A stretch of 64,000 nucleotides of DNA, taken from Haemaphysalis longicornis (lineage: Eukaryota > Arthropoda > Arachnida > Ixodida > Ixodidae). Below the pieces are notes generated by a model. The model saw nothing but the letters and a program-made list of their open reading frames with translations, searched no databases and was not told where the DNA came from. The first letter of the stretch is position 1, and each line of letters opens with the position of its first letter. Below are positions 56,962 through 64,000 of the stretch, one piece after another. The position numbers were made by a program, and so were the translations under genes. The stretch lies in the NCBI GenBank assembly GCA_013339765.2, contig CM023457.1, positions 71,303,578 to 71,367,577 on the forward strand. Direction: 5' to 3'.

Positions 56962-58296
56962 AGAGAGTTTTAGCAGTCCGTTCGTTACGTTCGTTACGTT
57001 CATTACGTTGCTACCGGGTTTACCGGGACCCGACTGCGCATGCGCGCGTACGTACCCGGGTTCTTTCCGTAGAGTGAGACGGAAAACGTGTTTAGCACTC
57101 CGTAGCGTCGGTACCGTTCGTTCCGTGTGACGGCTGATTAGCCGAGTAGTTGCAAAAATCCACACGCTAAAAATACGTAAATAAACAACGCAGTTTCCCC
57201 TAAAGCATTGCAAATCTAAAATAATCGCGCTCGGCCGGACTCATTGTGAAGCAGGGGCTGCGGTGGCGGCGACGGCACCAGAGCGAGCGCAGGTGACGAC
57301 ATGGTCGCGCGCCGTCCACTTGGAGGAATGGCCTTGGCCTTGCCCGATTGAAGCGCTAGACACATGTACGATTGGTACACGCGATTCGTATGCGACTGAT
57401 CGTTACGACTGTCACCACGACTAGTCGTACGCGTGAATTTGAGACACATGGCCCGATGCGGGTGTGCGATGCCTCGTCGGCGCCGCTCCGCCCACTGTTT
57501 TTGCTCCATGGTCAACTACGGACGATTCGCTGAGCTGAATTTGTAGATTCCGCGCGTTTGTACGCAAGAAATGGATAAAGCAGGCAATCGTGAAGCGTTT
57601 TCTGCATCGGGAACAGTCCGCGCACACGCCGGTCGCGCCTGCCAGCTCGGCACACTCAGCGGCTCGAACCGGCGCAGACCACGGTAGCAACCGCTTGTCG
57701 CTGCTCTTCCGAATCAATCTGATCACTAAAACGAAGTTCCACCTCCGAGAAAGTAGGTGTTAGTGTGGTGAAAAATTGTGCTACGGGATTGTTCTCAGGG
57801 CTTATTTTAAAAGCGGCGATCAGATTATATCTGCCGCGATGGCAAGCCTACGCTGACCGGCCGTGGATGCCGCGGCGCGCGGTGCGGCGCGCGGCCGAGA
57901 GATGGCGATAACCTGCGCGGAAGCATCCGAAACAGGCTACGCAGATGTCCTCGGTCACCGATCGCTCACGGCAGTTGTAGCTCAAATAAAGTTCACATGC
58001 GAGAAAGGGATGATAGTGAGGTGAACGTTGTGTTACGGAGTGTCATTAGCAGTTGCACAGATAGCGGCGATCAAATATTTGCCAGGGCGCTAAGCCTAAA
58101 GTTTCCAACACCCGAGCCCCCGAGCCGACCAGAGCAACGCAAAGCCGGTTGCGGGATACGGTAACACGGAAGCAGAGCGCCGGGAGAGACGCGGGCCGCG
58201 TACGGAACAAATGGCGCATGCGCAGTCGGGTCCCGGTAAACCCGGTAGCAACGTAACGAACGTAACGAACGTAACGAACGGACTGCTAAAACTCTC
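56962..58296. mobile_element. TIR element C, about 1.3 kb, long TIR
   Basis: The inverted repeats extend for about 80 bp (from AGAGTTTTAGCAGTCCGTTC, through repeated GTTACGTTC units, to GACTGCGCATGCGC) and are nearly identical. The interior is GC-rich with an internal direct repeat (about 57,730-57,850 against 57,975-58,100, both with GAGAAAG and AGCGGCGATCA). A minus-strand frame (57,515-57,216, 99 aa, starting MTMEQKQWAERRRRG) might be part of its transposase, but no DDE motif is visible. TAATA flanks both sides. Confidence 0.7.
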
Positions 58297-58304
58297 TAAT
58301 ATTA

Positions 58305-58526
58305 TAGAGTTTTAGCAGTCCGTCTGTTCCGTTGGTTACGTTGTTAGCGGGTTGACCTGGAAAGGTCTGCGCCTGCGCGCGCGGAAGGGCGAGGAGGCGC
58401 GGACATGGCGAAGGCAGGCCCGCGGAACTAATCCCCCGACCGCGACGAATGCCCAGGTGCCCAGATGGGTCCCGGTCAACCTGGTAACAACGTACACGAC
58501 GGAACGGACGGACTGCTAAAACTATC
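58305..58526. mobile_element. TIR element D, about 220 bp
   Basis: Left end GAGTTTTAGCAGTCCGTCTG; right end CGGACTGCTAAAACTATC. It has the same orientation and core (CCGCGGAACTAATCCCCC) as A. A and D appear to be short non-autonomous derivatives of the family that includes C. Confidence 0.75.
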
Positions 58527-58539
58527 TATTACCGTCATC

Positions 58540-58985
58540 TTCGAGCCATACTCTCCAAAAGAAATTGCTTTCCGTAGCATCCGAACAATTACTTCCGTTC
58601 ATCCAATTCATTCACACCGTGCACAAGATTCTCGCTGCATTTCCCGGTTACTGCATATGCTGCCCCCAACCAGGCGCACTGGCTCAAATTTTCTTGGAGT
58701 GTGCGCATAACCCACACTTCCGACCTTTCCCGTCTTCTCTTCCACTCCCTGAGCTGGAGGAGAACCTGATCCCTGGCGACCACCTGGACGTCAAGCTACT
58801 CCTGACATCCAGGACATCGGTCGCCCGGTCATCACTTGGATTCCAGGACTGAGGAACCACTCCTACTCAAGGCTCAATAAAAATTTCCTACTACTACTAT
58901 TACTACCACTGCAACGACAACTACCATTACTACTACTACTACTACTAATACCATCACAACTACCGCTATTACTTCTACTACCACT
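58540..58985 (+). pseudogene. LINE ORF2 C-terminus with (TAC)n tail
   Basis: The frame 58,565-58,852 contains CICCPQPGALAQIFLECAH, a C-terminal knuckle followed by a Pro-rich tail, ending at 58,852. AATAAA lies at about 58,876. A (CTA)n array follows to 58,985. This is the 3' end of a non-LTR element, truncated at its 5' side by TIR element D. Its microsatellite tail continues beyond the Tigger insertion at 60,885. Confidence 0.6.
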
Positions 58986-59744
58986 ACAGTCTAACCTAGT
59001 TATAACGAAGCAGTATCGGAACAACAAATTAATTCGTTATAACCAATATTCGTTAAAACAGTAGCTGTAAAAATCGGCTATAACAAATCGACAATCTGGC
59101 TCACGCAAAAATACTTGATACAAAAAGCATTTTTTAGGCTTCGAACACACTATACACAAGGTAACCCTTATCTTTCTCCTTGCTGCATTTCGAGCTCAAT
59201 GAAGCGTAACATGAGTACGTGAAATTACAACAGAACAGAGTTCCCTTGACAAAACAGGACTGCGTCTTTATTCATTTGACGAAGTATGTGATCTTCGTCT
59301 GGTGGATTCTCACGGCACTGAGCACGATGAAGTTTTCGACAGGGTCCACGAACAAAAGGGCCTTTATACTTCTGCAGTTTAGGACTACGGGGGGTTTTCG
59401 AATTAGCTTCCCAGCCTCCTGGTCCAATATTTCTTCGTTATATCCGATATCGCGCCGCTCTCACGTTGTCAGTTTCGTTATAAAAGAATAAGTGTCATTG
59501 GAATAAAGCGTGACCAACCAAAGTCTGTATTTAGTTCGCTATAGCTGATAATTCGCTAAACAGTCGAACCCGATTATAACGAACCCGGATAGAACGAATT
59601 ACGCTATATATCGAACAAAAGCAAATTTGTTACGAAAATGCATGCGCAGCATATTCTTTATAACGAAGTTCACATCGGATATATCGAACTCGGTGCGCCT
59701 ACTATTGCTACCCACCGAAATGCGTTGTCTCGGAGCGACGATTG

Positions 59745-60074
59745 AGGTGCTGATTGGCCATGATTGAGATGTTGAGCCTCGCATAGACCGACTTGACGCC
59801 CGGCACCTTCCGTAACTGTTTCCGGCACACAGGATTCAGGACGGAGTCCAGCCAGCCAGCAAGTCCGGACCAAGACGGCATCATCGGCGAACTGCACGAA
59901 GAGCTCGCCAACGTTCCAATGCTGTACCCGAAAGGAGTGTCCTCAGAGGATTTCCTGAGTGTTGACGACGATTTTGCCGTCACTGTGAGCCCCTCGAGCG
60001 CACACACCGTCGCCGATGTCATGGCAGCTGGTGCTGCTGAAAGCACTGAAGAGACTGAGGATGTCACAACGTAA
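59745..60074 (+). pseudogene. Tigger transposase C-terminal remnant
   Basis: MIEMLSLA, then a stop, then TDLTPGTFRNCFRHTGF (about 59,786-59,836) resembles the helical region after the DDE domain of Tigger transposases. An acidic tail EDFLSVDDDFAVTV to EETEDVTT ends at 60,074. The catalytic triad and N-terminal DNA-binding (CENP-B-like) helices are missing, so the protein could not act. Confidence 0.65.
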
Positions 60075-60365
60075 AGCCGTCCGACACTTTATGAAGCGTT
60101 TTAAGTGCAATGCACTTCTTAAGCGATCCTGAACCTGCGTCCACCGGCGATGTCCGCGCACGTGGAGATGGGCGCGCGCTGCCTGGCCGCTGACATGGCA
60201 CATACCCACGTGGGGATTGGCCAAGAATCGGGCGTGAGAAGGGCTAATGCACCTGCTTAAAGGAGTACTGACACGAAATTTCAAAGCTGAGATCCGCTGT
60301 AGCAATCAAGTACAACGACAACACAAATAGGTGTTTGTGAATAAATGCATCTTTCTTTCTTTGTA

Positions 60366-60385
60366 GTTGTGTGTGTGTGTGTGTG
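60366..60385. repeat. (GT)n microsatellite
   Basis: Short GT dinucleotide run within the inner Tigger. Confidence 0.85.
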
Positions 60386-60884
60386 ATCTCTCTTTCGCGA
60401 ACATTACCGAACCGCGCAAATTCAACTCGTGCATTCGCACTTTCACATTCTTCCCCTCGGGGAAATGCGGGGAATTTTTGCCAGCCGATATTGAAGGACA
60501 CGTACTTGTACTGATGGAAACGATGTCTCGTGTAAAGAATGCGGCGCTAGTTGGTGCCGCCAAAATGAAAGTGAAAACAAAAATCACACCTTTCTTGCGA
60601 AGTAGGGCAGGTCAAGGGCGGAAAGTAGCTTTATTTCATGCAATAAATGGATGGTTTTGTGTTAGGTAATAGCATAATTTATATGTTCGTTTCGGTTATG
60701 TGGGAATGGCGGGGGGAGGGGTCCCGCGTATTGCGAACTCGTAACAAAAAAAAAATCGTTATAGGTGGGCTCGGCTATATTGAATTATTGGATATGTCGA
60801 ACTAATCGCCGGGCACATATTACAGTTCGCTATCACCGGGTTTTGACTGTATCCAGTGTTCGTTATAAACGAGGTTCAACTGTA

Positions 60885-61027
60885 CTACTAGTTACTACTA
60901 CGCCTACCACCACCACTACCCCCACTACCATTCTACTGCTACTGTATACGACTACAGCCACCACTACCACTACCAACCCTACTACTACTACTCTACTACT
61001 ACTACTACTACTGCTACTACTACTACT
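60885..61027. repeat. (TAC)n microsatellite, right half of a split tail
   Basis: CTACTAGTTACTACTACG and further CTAC/CCAC units continue the tail seen at 58,885-58,985 on the other side of the Tigger. Confidence 0.8.
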
Positions 61028-63201
61028 TTCAATGAGTGGTAGTTCGCAGCACCGTTATGAAAGGCAAGAAATCGCGCCCAGTTCGTTTGTTGAAGGACTT
61101 GGTACCTACATTGAACATGTTGACGGTCAATAATTTCATTCGCTCCCCACCTCTTCCATTCCCCCTCGCGTAATGGACACGCACTTAGCCTTCGTTGAGA
61201 AAGCGGCGATAAGAATCTTCATTCCGCTTCATTCATTCATTCATTCATTCATTCCTTCATGGATATGTGGGCTACGAAAGACTATCGTATTTTGACGACG
61301 ATTGCGGTACGGGAAGCAAGCTGATGCGCGAAAATTTTTTTTTTTAAGTCTCATTTTCAATTGTAGTTTTGATGACTTATACTGGCTTTTTCTCTGTTAA
61401 ATGATTGCTCTCTGTAAGGTTAGGTGACATTATTTTAAATTAAGGAAGGCGAGTTTCGCCAGACGCAAAAATTTCTCACGAAACGCCGCTGAATGTCACT
61501 TTAGTGGAGTGCTTATAGCACCGTCGGACGGCTCGCACAGCGTTAAATGAAAGGCCCATTGCTTAATAGGTTGCCGTAAGCCATATGGAGTGAGTGGGAT
61601 GATGGAAGGAATGCTTTCCGAGCATCCGTGGAAATTCAGACTCGGAAGCTTCTCCCACTTTTAGTGCATCCCTATATATCTGCTTCTGCAATTGACCCTC
61701 TGTGCTGTGATAATGCATTGAACAAAGGGGTTTCAGCTATGAAGTCGCAGTTCACGGCCCAGATGATAAACTGAGATGAACTGCGCCGAAACTGTACGCG
61801 AGTTGAGATGAACAACAGAAAACAATTGTCTAGCTGTAATATTTGTAAATGTTATTGGCGCTTCGTACACAGGTCTTTCTGTAGTAATAAATCTCTGACA
61901 TTCGAGAAAAACATTTCCTGCGTTGCTCCTATCCTCTTTGTTTGCTTGCACGTGAAAGTATGAAAAAAAAGGCTCCAATCCACGCAGTGAAGGTAGTTGG
62001 AAAGCAAAGCTATTAACAACACCCACAACAACTGCCCACGCGACGTCACTTTAATGCACGCACGTGGCTCGCAAAGAGTGAAACCAGAGATTCTGCCAGC
62101 CGTACCTGGAATTCGCGCCGGCGTCCCGAACGCAGCAGCAGCGTCGGCCACGCCGGGCTAGAGCGGCGGGCGCCGCCGCTGTAGCCCGCCCATGAGCCGG
62201 GAGAGAGAAAACGAGAGGAGCGTCTTTCCAAGGGTGAGACAGCGGAACCTAGCCATCCTGATATGCTAGCTTGGGCTACACCACCGCGCGACACAAGCGC
62301 AGACACCGAAACAATTGGCATGTGAGCTTAGTGATTCCCATTTATACCGATTAAACTAGTTAGCTTAGTAAGAGTGAGAACTTTAAGAAAGCTGAGGGAA
62401 CTTTTATCGCTATTTATCAGAACGTGTTGCTACTTTTGCCTTTTTTAATACCTCTTAAACACAACCGAATTGGTAATCACAATTTAGAAACGGAGTCCCA
62501 TTCGTGGCAAGCAGTGCGCAAAAGGTAGCGTTTCCCTAGCGGGCAGATGTCTTTATGGGGTTTGTACATTTTTTTTTTCTCGCCCTCAAAACCAATCCAT
62601 CACGATGTTTGCCGTATGACCACTTAATTCCGTCGGGAGCGGTTACCCTGGGAGTGCTGTCGAACAAGTTAATCAATCGTGCGAAGGCACCACGCAATTG
62701 ACGCGAAGCAGCACCACAACAGGCCCAAAACAAGCGTACCACCGATGCCGCCGCCGGCGAGCAGGCAGTTCCGCGCGGGGGACGCTGGGCAAATTCGCGG
62801 CGCCATCGCTAGTGTGCTCCAAGGGAACCGATCAGCTAAACTCTCTATAGACAAACTTTCCACTAGAGTGACTAAATCTTGGTATTCTAGTTCACTCTTT
62901 TCCCCTGTGCACTGGGTGCCGCCATTTTTTACCGACCGGTGCGCATCTGGCGGGCATTTCTTGAGGACTGCGTCGCGACAACGACGCCGCAGTCACACGC
63001 TGTTGCTCCGTGCCGTGCGTGAATATCAGACATCCCAGCGGCATCAAAAATCGGTAAGTGCCATTTATTCAGTGCTTTAAAGAGAATGTTCAAAGTGTCC
63101 GAGAGCTGTCAGGTTTGCCCATAAATTCCGCTCTCATCCGCTAAGGCGGCGTGCCACCCTACGTACGCTTTGTCCTCACGGGGGTTACCTGTGAGGCTAC
63201 G
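61028..63201. other. Unclassified DNA, includes (CATT)n and a GC-rich patch
   Basis: (CATT)n lies at 61,230-61,256. A GC-rich patch with GGCGGGCGCCGCCGC lies at 62,163-62,180. Frames in 61,730-62,330 and 62,536-63,080 show no recognisable domain. The sequence GTGGGCTACGAAAGACTATC near 61,267 weakly resembles the end of repeat X. Confidence 0.4.
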
Positions 63202-64000
63202 TTTCTATTTTTTTATTTTATTTCTATTTCATTTTCCTCAGGGGTCCCTGGAAGGGACATTACATGAGGGGTGGGAATACAAATGTTTGAATCTTGCAAA
63301 GGGTGATGTGCAAGAACAGTGAAAACAGAAGAAACAAAAAAAAAACGTCTGCCTAACTAAGACACAGAAAAATGTGAGAGTACATTCGGAATGGTATATA
63401 ACACAGGCAGAATTTTTGCACGGTTGGGGGATATACAATCGCAGTGGCACAAATGATACCAACTACAAGGGAACAGCAGATACAAAAGGCCAACCACCGA
63501 ATCATACTGCAGTTCAATGTACAACATATGATACAGTTTGAAGCGAAAAATGAGAAGAGACAGAGAGGGCATAAAAACAATAAACAGAAATGGTCACTCG
63601 GGCTCGGAAAGGTTGAATAGAAATTTTTTGAATGTTCTGTATCTCAGTATTAATAATGTTATCCGGTAAGTAGAACGTTCCAGTCTTAGCAGTGCTGACA
63701 AAGAATGACTGTGCCAACGTGTTGGTTTAGGGCAGGGTCTAGAACTTGCTTCGAGTTGCTACTACAATCAGAAAAATGGGTTCGGGGTGTTATGTAGATG
63801 GCTAGGCGGGGATGCGTAGAATTATTTGTGGAACAGAGCAAGCCTTGACATTTTTCGACGGTGGCCGAGGGGAGTAAGGGCGGCACGTTATTTTAATTCT
63901 GTGCACACTGGTGAACGATGAATAATCTGAGAACGCGTAATCTGGCCGCGCAGGTTCTGAATACCTTCAATGTTTTCTACCAGGTAGCTTCTGGTGTGGG
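63202..64000 (-). pseudogene. CR1-like LINE ORF2 C-terminus and 3' UTR, runs off right edge
   Basis: Minus-strand sequence from 64,000 contains YLVENIEGIQNLRGQITRS, RRKMSRLALFHK and TRWHSHSLSALLRLERSTYR. These match the end of CR1/Jockey-type ORF2, in which basic RRKxxRLxLFHK and a later SF-P-R block are usual. A stop interrupts near 63,890. The 3' UTR ends in an AAATAGAAATAAAAT-like tail near 63,202. Upstream RT lies beyond the window. Confidence 0.7.

Larger units (their letters stand above)
59561..60849 (+). mobile_element. Tigger element, inner copy
   Basis: It opens CAGTCGAACCCGATTATAAC and ends, on the other strand, CAGTCAAAACCCGGTGATAG at 60,849. It is followed by TA and then the last 31 bp of the outer element. 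It sits within the right end of the outer copy, hence is younger. It keeps only the C-terminal part of its transposase gene. Confidence 0.72.
58985..60884 (+). mobile_element. Tigger (pogo-type) element, outer copy, TA TSD
   Basis: CAGTCTAACCTAGTTATAACG at 58,987 and the complementary end TCGTTTATAACGAACACTGG (read from 60,882 inwards, after CAGTTGAACC) are Tigger-type TIRs. Both abut TA (58,985 and 60,883). The same (TAC)n tail lies on both sides, proving insertion into it. A second Tigger is nested near its right end. No intact transposase is present in the outer part. Confidence 0.8.

Overview
The window is a stretch of a large, repeat-rich animal genome, most likely a hard tick (Ixodidae; possibly metastriate). 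The evidence is indirect. A tRNA-derived SINE family with (AATC)n tails occurs at least six times. Several I-clade, RTE-like and CR1-like non-LTR retrotransposon remnants are present, together with Penelope-like GIY-YIG debris and Tigger elements, all interspersed with microsatellites. This mix matches what I know of tick genomes, but no single-copy host gene was found to confirm the species. There are no bacterial operons, no CRISPR array, no rRNA and no intact tRNA gene.

Layout. 0-9 kb: a partial copy of an unclassified dispersed repeat (called X here), two back-to-back terminal-inverted-repeat (TIR) elements, a GC-rich tract at 6.1-6.9 kb, three short palindromic insertions with target duplications (5.6, 6.9, 8.2 kb), and a perfect 16-bp hairpin at 7.6 kb. 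9-14 kb: a dispersed repeat (Y) and two LINE 3' ends. 14.05-18.0 kb: the most complete element, a frame-broken I-clade non-LTR retrotransposon on the minus strand that retains endonuclease, reverse transcriptase and RNase H motifs. 18-28 kb: a second I-clade remnant (+), a SINE, a second Y copy, a Penelope-like fragment bounded by inverted repeats, and a minus-strand RTE-like element split by a SINE and by repeat X. 28.7-32 kb: about 3 kb of decayed AGTC-type tetranucleotide repeat. 33-48 kb: more SINEs, RTE and LINE ends, a fourth palindromic insertion, a decayed GATTAAGG array, a second long X copy and long TTGA and CATA microsatellites. 48-55 kb: mostly unclassified DNA and a CpG-rich tract (52.7-54.0 kb) that is the best candidate for a host promoter. 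55.5-58.5 kb: four related TIR elements end to end, one interrupted by a non-autonomous hAT with an exact 8-bp target duplication. 58.5-61 kb: a LINE 3' end whose (TAC)n tail was split by a Tigger, itself hit by another Tigger. 63.2-64 kb: a CR1-like LINE 3' end running off the edge.

Almost all recognisable coding sequence is transposon-derived and broken. I treat every long reading frame without a family match as unclassified. The window reads as intergenic or intronic DNA shaped by layered transposition. The order of nesting gives relative ages, and target-site duplications were seen directly for seven insertions.
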